Assembly (NCBI GenBank): GCA_003447295.1
Contig: DLZQ01000008.1
Location: 5,538-13,649, forward strand
Direction: 5' to 3'
DNA: 8,112 nt
Source: Lachnospiraceae bacterium
GTDB lineage: Bacteria > Bacillota > Clostridia > Lachnospirales > Lachnospiraceae
The notes beneath the pieces are model-generated. The model ran no database searches. It had not been told where the DNA came from and worked only from the letters and a program-made list of their open reading frames with translations. This document shows, piece by piece, positions 1 to 5,922 of this stretch; the stretch's first letter is position 1, and each line of letters starts with the position of its first letter. Made by a program: the position numbers and the translations under genes.

Positions 1-138
1 GACGAAGTCGTAACCTTCTCCCATACCGCCTACTCCAAAGCCGTCTTCGGCAAGGGCGCCATCCAGGCCGCCAAGTTCCTGGCAGGCAAACCCGCCGGCA
101 TGTACAACATGTCCAACGTGATCGATGCAGCAATGTAA
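1..138 (+). CDS. dapB: 4-hydroxy-tetrahydrodipicolinate reductase, C-terminal end (partial)
   Basis: Only the last 45 codons are present; the frame is open from base 1 and stops with TAA at 136-138. The visible peptide contains SHTAYSKAVFGKGAIQAAKF and ends in LAGKPAGMYNMSNVIDAAM. This matches the conserved C-terminal part of DapB, where a GA(I/V)xAAxFL helix is followed by GKxxGxYxMxDV. DapB reduces the cyclic product of DapA with NAD(P)H in the cytoplasm, in the lysine/diaminopimelate pathway. The nucleotide-binding N-terminal half lies outside the window, so catalytic residues cannot be checked. Codon choice is strongly C-ending (gcc, aac, atc, ttc), like the first part of fbp downstream, which hints at good expression. 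No stem-loop terminator follows the stop, so read-through towards fbp is possible. The identification rests on the C-terminal signature only. Confidence 0.85.
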   Translation, partial: DEVVTFSHTAYSKAVFGKGAIQAAKFLAGKPAGMYNMSNVIDAAM

Positions 139-167
139 TATATTTTTATGGAATTTTCAATAAACCA

Positions 168-342
168 GCAGCTTGACTGAGTGTAAGAATAAGCAGGCCG
201 TAAGCAGACGTCGGTACCATAGCGTCCCAAGGGACGCATTGCGAGGGTACTGTCCTCGCTTATGTACCGCTACGATCTGCGACATGAGCGCATCGTACTA
301 AAGTACGAGCGTGCCGCGTTTCTTATACTCAGGCGAAGCTGC
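168..342. repeat. 175-bp inverted-repeat-bounded structured element in the fbp leader
   Basis: The ends form a long imperfect inverted repeat: 168-189 against 320-342, with about 20 Watson-Crick pairs, one G.U, one mismatch and one bulged base. Inside it, CGGTAC (212-217) pairs with GTACCG (264-269) and extends by ATA/TAT past a bulged C218. That stem encloses two perfect hairpins: GCGTCCC/GGGACGC (222-228/231-237) and GCGAGG/CCTCGC (241-246/254-259). Further right, TACGAT/ATCGTA (271-276/292-297) and CGTACT/AGTACG (294-299/302-307) overlap, so only one can form at a time. No reading frame of note crosses it. It could be a dispersed palindromic (MITE/REP-like) element or a cis-regulatory RNA in the fbp leader. 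It matches no riboswitch I recognise. Confidence 0.6.
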
Positions 343-368
343 GTAGGGGATAGAGAAAGGTGAATTTC

Positions 369-2321
369 ATGAACGAAATGGAACAGAAGGTCCTAAAGAC
401 CCTCTCGCACCAATATAAAACACAAGCAGCCGCCGCCACGGAGATCATCAACCTCCAGTCCATCCTGAACCTTCCCAAAGGAACTGAACACTTCCTCACT
501 GACATTCACGGCGAATACGAGCAGTTCAATCACGTCTTAAAGAACGGCTCCGGTTCCGTACGCCGTAAGATCGACGAAGAATTCGGCAACACTATCAGCA
601 ACAAAGATAAAAAAAGCCTGGCGACCCTCATTTATTATCCCGAGAGCAAATTAGAGATTGTGGAGCGGGAAGAAGATAACCTCGAAGACTGGTATAAAAT
701 ATCCCTCCACCGCCTGGTGCAGGTCATCAAACGTGTCTCTTCCAAATACACCCGTTCCAAGGTCAGAAAAGCCCTGCCCAAAGACTTTGCCTACGTCATC
801 GAAGAACTGATCACCGAGAAGGAAGAGATCCAGGACAAAGAGGCATACTATAATGAGATTATCCATACCATCATCCGCATCGGCAGAGCACCGCAGTTTA
901 TCATTGCCTTAAGCCACCTGATCCAGCGGCTGGTCATTGATCACCTCCATATCGTCGGAGACATCTATGACAGAGGACCCGGTCCCCATATCATCATGGA
1001 TACCCTGTGTGAGTACCATTCCGTGGATGTCCAGTGGGGCAATCATGACATGGTGTGGATGGGCGCTGCGGCGGGAAGCCTGGCATGCATCGCCAACGTG
1101 ATCCGCATGTCTGCCAGATACGGCAATCTCGCCACCCTGGAGGACGGCTACGGCATCAACCTGCTGCCTCTTGCCACCTTCGCACTGGAGACTTACGAAA
1201 ATACTAACTGCGATGCCTTTACCATCAAGTTCAACACCGATTACAATACCAAGGATCTCGGACTGGATACCAAGATGCATAAGGCAATTGCTATTTTACA
1301 GTTCAAGCTGGAGGGGCAGCTTGTCATGCGGCACCCCGAGTTCCATATGGAAGACCGGATGCTGTTGCACCGGATTGATTTTGAACGGAAGATCATTACG
1401 CTGGACGGCAAAGAATATCCCATGAAGGACGTGGATTTCCCTACTATAGATCCGGAACACCCTTACGAGCTGACCGAGGAAGAGAGCAAGGTCATGCTGC
1501 GCTTGCAGCAGGTATTTATGCGCTGTGAAAAACTGCAGCGCCATGTAAAATTCCTCTTTTCCAAGGGTGGCATGTATAAGATCTATAACGGTAACCTCCT
1601 GTATCACGGCTGCGTTCCTTTAAATCCGGACGGAAGCTTCATGCAGGTAGAGATCTGCGGAAAAGAATATTGCGGGAAAGCACTGTATGACATTTTGGAG
1701 TATTATGCCAGAAGAGGTTACTATGCCAAGGATACCAGGGAACGTGCCCTGGGACAGGATATGATCTGGTACATCTGGGCGGGTCCCGGATCCCCGGTGT
1801 TCGGCAAGGCCAAGATGGCAACATTTGAGCGGTATTTCCTGGAAGATAAGAAGACTCATGCAGAAGAGAAGAACAGTTACTACAAGCTGTTGGAAAATGA
1901 GGAAGTCATCGGTAAGATCCTGGAGGAATTCGGACTGGATAAGACCGATGCCCATATTGTCAACGGGCATGTACCTGTGGAACAGATCCATGGCGAATCC
2001 CCCATCAAATGTGGAGGGAAACTTTTGATCATCGACGGCGGCTTCTCCAAGGCGTATCAGAAGAAGACAGGAATCGCAGGCTATACCCTGGTATGTAATT
2101 CCAGAGGAATGCGCCTGGTAGCCCACGAGCCCTTTGAATCCACGGAGGCTGCAATCATCAAGGAATCGGATATTTTCTCGGATTCTGTGGTAGTGGAGAA
2201 TTTCCCCCGCAGAAAACTGGTGGCGGATACCGATACCGGCAAGGAGATCCAGGAGAATATCTTCTATCTGGAAGAACTCCTGGAGGCTTACCGGGAAGGC
2301 ACCATCATGGAAGAGGTATAA
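369..2321 (+). CDS. fbp: Fructose-1,6-bisphosphatase, class III (Firmicutes type)
   Basis: This gluconeogenic enzyme hydrolyses fructose 1,6-bisphosphate to fructose 6-phosphate in the cytosol. At 650 aa it is close to the roughly 640-670 aa of class III FBPases such as that of Bacillus subtilis. It carries the calcineurin-like metallophosphatase signatures in order: DIHGEYEQF (D45, H47), GDIYDRGPGPH (197-207), WGNHD (223-227), YHG (412-414) and NGHVPV (532-537), which together supply the metal ligands. An in-frame GTG lies at 360 and an ATG at 369. I chose the ATG because AGAAAGG (354-360) sits 8 bases before it and overlaps the GTG. There is no frameshift or missing motif. Upstream is the structured 168-342 element; I see no convincing promoter in the 230-bp gap, so transcription may come from dapB or from inside that element. 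The stop lies one base from the stop of the convergent lipoprotein gene. Confidence 0.97.
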   Translation: MNEMEQKVLKTLSHQYKTQAAAATEIINLQSILNLPKGTEHFLTDIHGEYEQFNHVLKNGSGSVRRKIDEEFGNTISNKDKKSLATLIYYPESKLEIVEREEDNLEDWYKISLHRLVQVIKRVSSKYTRSKVRKALPKDFAYVIEELITEKEEIQDKEAYYNEIIHTIIRIGRAPQFIIALSHLIQRLVIDHLHIVGDIYDRGPGPHIIMDTLCEYHSVDVQWGNHDMVWMGAAAGSLACIANVIRMSARYGNLATLEDGYGINLLPLATFALETYENTNCDAFTIKFNTDYNTKDLGLDTKMHKAIAILQFKLEGQLVMRHPEFHMEDRMLLHRIDFERKIITLDGKEYPMKDVDFPTIDPEHPYELTEEESKVMLRLQQVFMRCEKLQRHVKFLFSKGGMYKIYNGNLLYHGCVPLNPDGSFMQVEICGKEYCGKALYDILEYYARRGYYAKDTRERALGQDMIWYIWAGPGSPVFGKAKMATFERYFLEDKKTHAEEKNSYYKLLENEEVIGKILEEFGLDKTDAHIVNGHVPVEQIHGESPIKCGGKLLIIDGGFSKAYQKKTGIAGYTLVCNSRGMRLVAHEPFESTEAAIIKESDIFSDSVVVENFPRRKLVADTDTGKEIQENIFYLEELLEAYREGTIMEEV

Positions 2322-2322
2322 T

Positions 2323-2715
2323 TTATTTCTGACCGTTACCTACCAGATCATTGGTGATATCGGAGACTCCGTTCGCGGCATCATCCACGATATTGCCTAC
2401 TGTATCGCCGGCTTCTCCCACGGCGTTGCCGGCATTGTCCAGCATGGAATCATTTTCGGATACGGTATTACAGTTGCCATTGGTATCCCCCATGTTGTCT
2501 GTGGCAGCAGTTCCGGTCTCCGGGGTCTGTGTCACAGTGCTCTCCTGAGTGGCAGGAGAGGTGGAAGGGGAAGGAGAGGCAGCCATGCTGCCGGAGTTAT
2601 TATTGTTCTTGTTATTGCCGCAGGCAGTTGCCATGCACAGGTAGACCGTGAGAATACCCAGAACCAGTAACTTTTTCCCAATGTGGGAGCTTGTGTTATT
2701 TGTCTTATTTTTCAT
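2323..2715 (-). CDS. Small Asn/Ser/Thr-rich lipoprotein of unknown function
   Basis: The product is 130 aa. Its start is fixed by GGAGG on the minus strand (2721-2725) five bases upstream of the ATG at 2715. Longer upstream in-frame starts would run through the hisA promoter region and lack such a site. The N-terminus is a type II signal peptide: basic and polar residues 1-15, a hydrophobic core (LLVLGILTVYLC, 16-27) and a lipobox ending MATAC with lipidated Cys32. Residues 33-75 are low-complexity Asn, Ser, Thr and Pro, probably a flexible linker on the outer face of the membrane. Residues 92-127 form a Gly/Ala/Asp/Val/Asn-rich quasi-repeat (NAVG, DTVG, NIVDDA, NGVSDI, NDLVG) that could be an amphipathic helix. 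I know no named family for it. It converges on fbp and is divergent from hisA. Confidence 0.78.
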   Translation of the reverse strand: MKNKTNNTSSHIGKKLLVLGILTVYLCMATACGNNKNNNNSGSMAASPSPSTSPATQESTVTQTPETGTAATDNMGDTNGNCNTVSENDSMLDNAGNAVGEAGDTVGNIVDDAANGVSDITNDLVGNGQK

Positions 2716-2844
2716 AATGTCCTCCATTTCAAGATGACCCATTACGGGATATTTATGTCCGAACCACAGCTGGTTGGCTTGAAAGTAGTATGTGCGTATG
2801 TCAGAAAAATATACAAAAATATTTTTTGGGGAAAGAGGAAGTAA

Positions 2845-3624
2845 ATGGAATTTCGACCCTGTATTGATATTCATAACGGAAAAGTAAAACAGATCGTCGG
2901 TGGAAGTCTTAAGGATCTCGGCGATCAGGCACAGGAGAATTTTGTATCCGGACAGGATGCCGCTTTTTATGCCAGACTGTATCAAAAAAACAATTTAAAA
3001 GGCGGACATATCATTTTACTGAATGCTTCGGACAGTCCTTATTATGAGGCTACGAAGAGGCAGGCACTTTCTGCTTTAAGGGCATATCCGGGCGGCCTGC
3101 AGGTGGGCGGAGGGATTACCGCGGACAATGCATCTGAGTATCTGGAAGCAGGTGCTGCGGCAGTGATCGTAACCTCTTATGCGTTCAGGGAGGGACGGAT
3201 TGACTACGACAGACTTAAGAAGCTGGTTCATACTGTCGGGAGAGAGCATCTGGTGCTGGATGTCAGCTGCAAGCGCGTGGAAGAGAAGTATTTCGTAGTG
3301 ACGGACCGTTGGCAGAAACTTACAGAAGAGATCGTGAATGAGGCGTTGCTTGAAAAGCTGTCAGCATATTGCGGGGAATTCCTGATCCATGCGGTGGATG
3401 TGGAAGGCAAGGCGCAGGGAATCGAACAGGAACTGGTAAAATCCATTGGCTCCTATGCCGGAAATCCCATCACCTATGCCGGTGGTGTGCATTCTATGGA
3501 AGATCTGCTTTTATTAAAAAAACTTGGGCAGAACCGGATGAATGTGACTATCGGAAGTGCCCTGGATCTGTTTGGTGGCAATATGAAATGGGAAGATGTG
3601 TTGTCGGTGTGCAGCGCATCATAA
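2845..3624 (+). CDS. hisA: Phosphoribosylformimino-AICAR ribotide isomerase, eukaryotic (HIS6-like) type
   Basis: This (beta/alpha)8-barrel isomerase converts ProFAR to PRFAR, the fourth step of histidine synthesis. The 259-aa sequence follows yeast HIS6 rather than ordinary bacterial HisA. Shared blocks are CIDIHNGKVKQIVGG (6-20), NFVSGQ (32-37), LQVGGGI (85-91), VIVTS (107-111), VLDVSCKR (137-144), EFLIHAVDVEG (178-188), YAGGV (211-215) and GSALDLFGGN (237-246). D8 and D139 match the two catalytic aspartates of the family; the VGGGI, YAGGV and GSALDLFGG loops are the two phosphate-binding ends of the barrel. AGAGGAA (2834-2840) precedes the ATG at 2845. It stands alone, with no other his genes in the window, and ends at a strong terminator. 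I infer that it serves histidine synthesis in trans or replaces a missing bacterial hisA. I saw no clear promoter in the 129-bp divergent gap. Confidence 0.92.
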   Translation: MEFRPCIDIHNGKVKQIVGGSLKDLGDQAQENFVSGQDAAFYARLYQKNNLKGGHIILLNASDSPYYEATKRQALSALRAYPGGLQVGGGITADNASEYLEAGAAAVIVTSYAFREGRIDYDRLKKLVHTVGREHLVLDVSCKRVEEKYFVVTDRWQKLTEEIVNEALLEKLSAYCGEFLIHAVDVEGKAQGIEQELVKSIGSYAGNPITYAGGVHSMEDLLLLKKLGQNRMNVTIGSALDLFGGNMKWEDVLSVCSAS

Positions 3625-3642
3625 ATACATTAAAAGTAAATA

Positions 3643-3676
3643 AAATGCCGCAGGGTTTTAAATCCCTGCGGCATTT
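3643..3676. terminator. Bidirectional intrinsic terminator between hisA and the cold-shock gene
   Basis: A perfect 13-bp stem (3643-3655 with 3664-3676; core GCCGCAGGG/CCCTGCGGC) closes an 8-base loop. It begins 18 bases after the hisA stop and lies 31 bases beyond the end of the convergent cold-shock gene. On the minus strand the stem runs into TTTTATTTACTTTT, a good U-rich tract; on the plus strand the tract is shorter (ATTT, then CGATT). It should stop both transcripts, most strongly that of the cold-shock gene. Confidence 0.92.
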
Positions 3677-3707
3677 CGATTACACATTTGATTATACAAT
3701 TTTATAA

Positions 3708-3908
3708 TTAAAGCTTGGTTACATTCACAGCCTGAGGTCCCTTTTCACCGTTTACAACGTCGAAAGAAACGGCAGCGCCTTCTTCCAGAGTCTTGTAACC
3801 ATCCATGTTCAATCCGCTGTAATGTACGAAAACATCCTTGCCGGATTCATCGGAAATGAAACCATAACCCTTCTGATTGTTGAACCACTTTACTGTACCT
3901 TTGTTCAT
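3708..3908 (-). CDS. CspA-family cold-shock protein
   Basis: The product is a 66-aa single cold-shock domain, the normal length for bacterial CSPs. These five-stranded OB-fold proteins bind single-stranded RNA and DNA and act as RNA chaperones in the cytoplasm. It contains the N-terminal [10 protein letters not shown] block, RNP1 as KGYGFI (13-18) and RNP2 as VFVHY (26-30), and ends in [10 protein letters not shown]. The aromatic surface residues W8, F9, Y15, F17, F27 and Y30 are in place. The start at 3908 has GGAGG (3917-3921 on the minus strand) eight bases upstream. The gene has its own sigma-A promoter (3983-4011), a leader of about 68 bases with a hairpin, and the shared terminator at 3643-3676, so it looks monocistronic. 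The leader may control expression by temperature or by growth phase, as in other csp genes. Its exact paralogue name cannot be assigned. Confidence 0.96.
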   Translation of the reverse strand: MNKGTVKWFNNQKGYGFISDESGKDVFVHYSGLNMDGYKTLEEGAAVSFDVVNGEKGPQAVNVTKL

Positions 3909-3951
3909 AATAGATACCTCCAAAAAATTCTTTCCTGTCATTTGCTTTCAG

Positions 3952-3970
3952 GTAATGTATACAACATTAC
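3952..3970 (-). promoter_or_regulatory. Hairpin in the leader of the cold-shock mRNA
   Basis: A perfect 7-bp inverted repeat (GTAATGT at 3952-3958, ACATTAC at 3964-3970) with a 5-base loop lies near the predicted 5' end of the csp transcript, about 44 bases before the start codon. Structured leaders are common in csp mRNAs and some rearrange with temperature. A role here as a stability or temperature-sensing element is inference. Confidence 0.5.
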
Positions 3971-3982
3971 ATCAGCAACTGC

Positions 3983-4011
3983 ATCATAGCACAGAGAGTA
4001 GTAAAAGTAAA
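3983..4011 (-). promoter_or_regulatory. Sigma-A promoter of the cold-shock gene
   Basis: Read on the minus strand: -35 TTTACT (4006-4011), a 17-base spacer and -10 TATGAT (3983-3988). This matches consensus at 4 of 6 and 5 of 6 positions. Transcription would start near 3976, giving a leader of about 68 bases. Confidence 0.75.
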
Positions 4012-4115
4012 TAGATGATTCGTAAAAATGCACAAAAATTTATGGACAAATCATTCATAAATGCGAAGAAATGAAGAAAATCTTGGGAAAATGTTACAAA
4101 AATGTTAAGAAATGA

Positions 4116-4144
4116 TTGCTGTAAGTGCTTTCCTGTGATAAAAT
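4116..4144 (+). promoter_or_regulatory. Sigma-A promoter of the LytM-like/bactofilin unit
   Basis: The -35 is TTGCTG (4116-4121), followed by a 17-base spacer and -10 TAAAAT (4139-4144). TGA directly before the -10 gives an extended -10 that compensates for the weak -35. The start point would be near 4151, just past the in-frame ATG at 4148, which supports translation from 4172. Confidence 0.68.
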
Positions 4145-4171
4145 GAAATGATGTTTAGCGGAGGTGACTCT

Positions 4172-4897
4172 ATGAAAAGACATAAACATAAGCGAAAACT
4201 GAATCATGTGTTGATCCTTACGTCGGATGCAGCAGATGCCAATGTAAGACAGTTCCGTGTACGTGCATGGATTGTGGAAGTAGTAGTTTTGGTGTTATGC
4301 GTGCTTATCGGCGGTGTGATCGGCTACTTTATCTACGAAGGACAGCTGTGGGAGAATGCCGGCAGACGGAGCCGTGAACAGGTCGTGGCGTTAGAGGAAG
4401 AGAATAAGACGCTGGCAGAGCAGAACAGCAAGCTGGAAGCACAGGTGACGGAGCAGGCAGAAGAAATACAAATTTTAAGTGATACGGTAAGCCAGAAGGT
4501 ACAGAGCGAAAGTGAACTGTCGGCAACGTTGGAGAAGCAGAGCCTTCCTACGGAATTCCCACTGACGGGTTCCGCATCTATGGAAGAGGTAACGGAAGGT
4601 GATCCTATGTGCATTTTCCATGCAGCGGTAGGCACTACGGTGGTTGCCGCAGCAAGCGGTACGGTAATGGCAGTGAATGATGATGAGACCTATGGACACA
4701 GTGTGTGGGTGGATCATGGCAATGGCTACATTACCATCTATCGGAACAAGGGGGACGCAACAGTGGCTACCGGAGACACGGTAGTGCAGGGTACCACGTT
4801 ATTTGTTATCGGTGAGGATAATGCGGATCTGGGATACCAGATGCAGAAGGACGGAAGCTATATCAATCCTATGGATATGTTGGAAATCAGTGGTTGA
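4172..4897 (+). CDS. Membrane-anchored coiled-coil protein with a degenerate LytM (M23-like) domain
   Basis: The product is 241 aa from the ATG at 4172, which has GGAGGTGA (4160-4167) in front. The in-frame ATG at 4148 lies at or before the predicted transcript start. Layout: basic cytoplasmic tail (1-12, Lys/Arg/His), a transmembrane helix at about 33-54, an extracellular coiled coil at about 62-123 rich in Glu/Gln/Leu, then a LytM-like beta domain at about 127-240 (AAVGTTVVAAASGTV, VDHGNGYITIY, GDTVVQGTTLFVIG, YINPMDML). Against the active M23 pattern, the first HxxxD pair appears as MCIFH with no His-Asp pair, the YxH histidine is Asn192, and HLH is replaced by DLG (219-221). All zinc and catalytic positions thus look lost, so I infer a binding or activator role like EnvC-type dLytM proteins rather than hydrolysis. 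It is followed after 22 bases by a bactofilin, a known partner of M23 proteins in cell shape. Confidence 0.87.
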   Translation: MKRHKHKRKLNHVLILTSDAADANVRQFRVRAWIVEVVVLVLCVLIGGVIGYFIYEGQLWENAGRRSREQVVALEEENKTLAEQNSKLEAQVTEQAEEIQILSDTVSQKVQSESELSATLEKQSLPTEFPLTGSASMEEVTEGDPMCIFHAAVGTTVVAAASGTVMAVNDDETYGHSVWVDHGNGYITIYRNKGDATVATGDTVVQGTTLFVIGEDNADLGYQMQKDGSYINPMDMLEISG

Positions 4898-4919
4898 TCG
4901 CGGAAAGGTTTGGAAAAAC

Positions 4920-5396
4920 ATGTTTGGTAAAAAAAGTACAGATACAAAAATGAATACACTGATCGGTGCCGGTGCGGAGTTAAGCGGAGATTTTACGCTG
5001 GATGGCTCTGCGAGAATCGATGGTAAGATCGGCGGAAATGTAACGGTGACGGGAAACCTGATCTTAGGAGCCGGAAGCGTGGTTATGGGAGATGTACAGG
5101 CCGCATCCGTATTGATCGGAGGAGAAGTGACCGGCGATATCAACGCGCCGGAGAAGGCGGAACTGACCGCTTCTGCAAAAGTACTGGGAGATATTGTCAC
5201 CAAGGTGATCGTCATTGATGAACATGCAGTATTTCAGGGTAAGATTGATATGAATCAGACCGTTCCCGATAAAAAGGGAAAGATAAAGGCAGCTAAGACA
5301 GTCAAAGCCGGACGTAAGAGTGCGAAAGCAGCGATTGCGGAAGCGCTGAAGGAAGTGGCAGAGGAAGAAAAGAGAGAAAATCAAGCAGAAGAATAA
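4920..5396 (+). CDS. Bactofilin family cytoskeletal protein
   Basis: Bactofilins polymerise without nucleotide into membrane-associated filaments that act as scaffolds for cell-wall enzymes and shape. The 158-aa product starts with a short tail (MFGKKSTDTKMNT). It continues with a right-handed beta-helix at about 14-112 made of short repeats with regular Gly and small hydrophobic residues: LIGAGAELSGDFTLDGS, ARIDGKIGGNVTVTGN, LILGAGSVVMGDVQ, VLIGGEVTGDI, KVLGDI. The C-terminal tail (118-158) is Lys/Ala-rich and then acidic (EVAEEEKRENQAEE), a little longer than in many bactofilins. The ATG at 4920 is preceded by AAAGG (4904-4908), 11 bases away. A GTG at 4890 in the same frame overlaps the upstream gene and is less likely. 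The LytM-like gene ends 22 bases upstream, so the two are probably co-transcribed and act together at the envelope. Confidence 0.93.
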   Translation: MFGKKSTDTKMNTLIGAGAELSGDFTLDGSARIDGKIGGNVTVTGNLILGAGSVVMGDVQAASVLIGGEVTGDINAPEKAELTASAKVLGDIVTKVIVIDEHAVFQGKIDMNQTVPDKKGKIKAAKTVKAGRKSAKAAIAEALKEVAEEEKRENQAEE

Positions 5397-5400
5397 TTAT

Positions 5401-5443
5401 AAAAAGACATTGACGAAGTTACTACATACGCCAATGTCTTTTT
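5401..5443. terminator. Bidirectional terminator between bactofilin and TrpR-like genes
   Basis: A 12-bp perfect stem (AAAAAGACATTG at 5401-5412, CAATGTCTTTTT at 5432-5443) closes a 19-base loop. A run of six T follows on the plus strand, and five T plus ATAATT on the minus strand. It lies four bases after the bactofilin stop and nine before the end of the convergent gene, so it serves both. Confidence 0.92.
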
Positions 5444-5452
5444 TCTTGGTAT

Positions 5453-5752
5453 TTATGCTTCTGACTTTTTCTCCATCCGGTCAAATACCAGTTCGTAACC
5501 GTCGTTACCGTAATTCAGAGAACGATTTACACGGCTGATGGTAGCGGTAGAGGCTCCTGTTTTCTCAGCAATCTCCAAATAAGTCTTACCGTCCTTCAGC
5601 ATGGCAGCTACTTCAAAGCGCTGGGACAGAGACAATAATTCATTGACTGTACACAGGTCCTCGAAGAAACTGTAGCATTCCTCACGGGACTGCAGACATA
5701 ACACTGCATCAAACAGAGAATCCACAGCATCCGTTTTGATTTTTTTATTCAT
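5453..5752 (-). CDS. TrpR-like regulator, YerC/YecD family
   Basis: The 99-aa product is a small helical DNA-binding protein of the TrpR-related YerC/YecD family, usual length about 100 aa. The TrpR-like core runs from about 35 to 85. NELLSLSQRFEVAAML (37-52) leads into a helix-turn-helix (YLEIAEKTGASTATISRVNRSL, about 58-79) ending in NYGNDGY. E. coli TrpR uses this fold to bind tryptophan and DNA, but the ligand and targets of the YerC branch are not established to my knowledge. The start at 5752 is preceded on the minus strand by GGAAAGG (5763-5769), about 10 bases away. A GTG nine bases upstream has almost no spacing to that site. It has its own promoter (5802-5830) and an inverted repeat in the leader that could be an operator. 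No tryptophan genes are nearby. Confidence 0.92.
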   Translation of the reverse strand: MNKKIKTDAVDSLFDAVLCLQSREECYSFFEDLCTVNELLSLSQRFEVAAMLKDGKTYLEIAEKTGASTATISRVNRSLNYGNDGYELVFDRMEKKSEA

Positions 5753-5772
5753 GTTCGACACACCTTTCCATA

Positions 5773-5789
5773 GTTGTAATCCATACAAC
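5773..5789 (-). promoter_or_regulatory. Inverted repeat in the leader of the TrpR-like gene, possible operator
   Basis: GTTGTA (5773-5778) and TACAAC (5784-5789) form a 6-bp dyad with a 5-base centre. It sits between the predicted start point (about 5795) and the ribosome binding site. A looser outer pair, ATAGTT and AACTAT, flanks it. The location fits an autoregulatory operator for a TrpR-type dimer, but it could equally be an mRNA hairpin. Confidence 0.35.
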
Positions 5790-5801
5790 GTAACTATCTG
5801 T

Positions 5802-5830
5802 ATTTTAGCATACTAAAGTTTTAAAGTAAA
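5802..5830 (-). promoter_or_regulatory. Sigma-A promoter of the TrpR-like gene
   Basis: On the minus strand: -35 TTTACT (5825-5830), a 17-base spacer and -10 TAAAAT (5802-5807), with TGC before the -10 giving an extended -10. The start point would be near 5795, with a leader of about 43 bases. The -35 is the same hexamer as in the csp promoter. Confidence 0.72.
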
Positions 5831-5893
5831 GGCGTGAAACAAAATAGTTATAAAATCTTCATAAATTCAGAGAATGAAGGAAAGGCACAAGTG

Positions 5894-5922
5894 TTGACAT
5901 GTAGTTTTTGATACTATATAAT
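5894..5922 (+). promoter_or_regulatory. Perfect-consensus sigma-A promoter of the DUF1836 operon
   Basis: The -35 is TTGACA (5894-5899), the spacer is 17 bases (5900-5916) and the -10 is TATAAT (5917-5922). Every consensus base is matched. The start point would be near 5929, giving a leader of about 210 bases before the DUF1836 start codon. Such a strong promoter on a regulator gene suggests that it is held down by something else, and an inverted repeat covers its -10 and start region. Confidence 0.85.

Noticed and set aside
173..201. fbp promoter using TTGACT at 173-178 as -35
   Set aside because: No acceptable -10 hexamer lies 16-18 bases downstream (GGCCGT is found instead).
168..342. Insertion sequence or complete transposon
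   Set aside because: There is no transposase frame and no target-site duplication beside the arms; at most a non-autonomous palindromic element.
909..2126. Several long minus-strand frames inside fbp
   Set aside because: They are shadows of the highly conserved fbp coding sequence; none shows a start signal or a known family.
2351..2548. Plus-strand open frame opposite the lipoprotein gene
   Set aside because: It is the antisense shadow of the low-complexity lipoprotein coding sequence and lacks a ribosome binding site.
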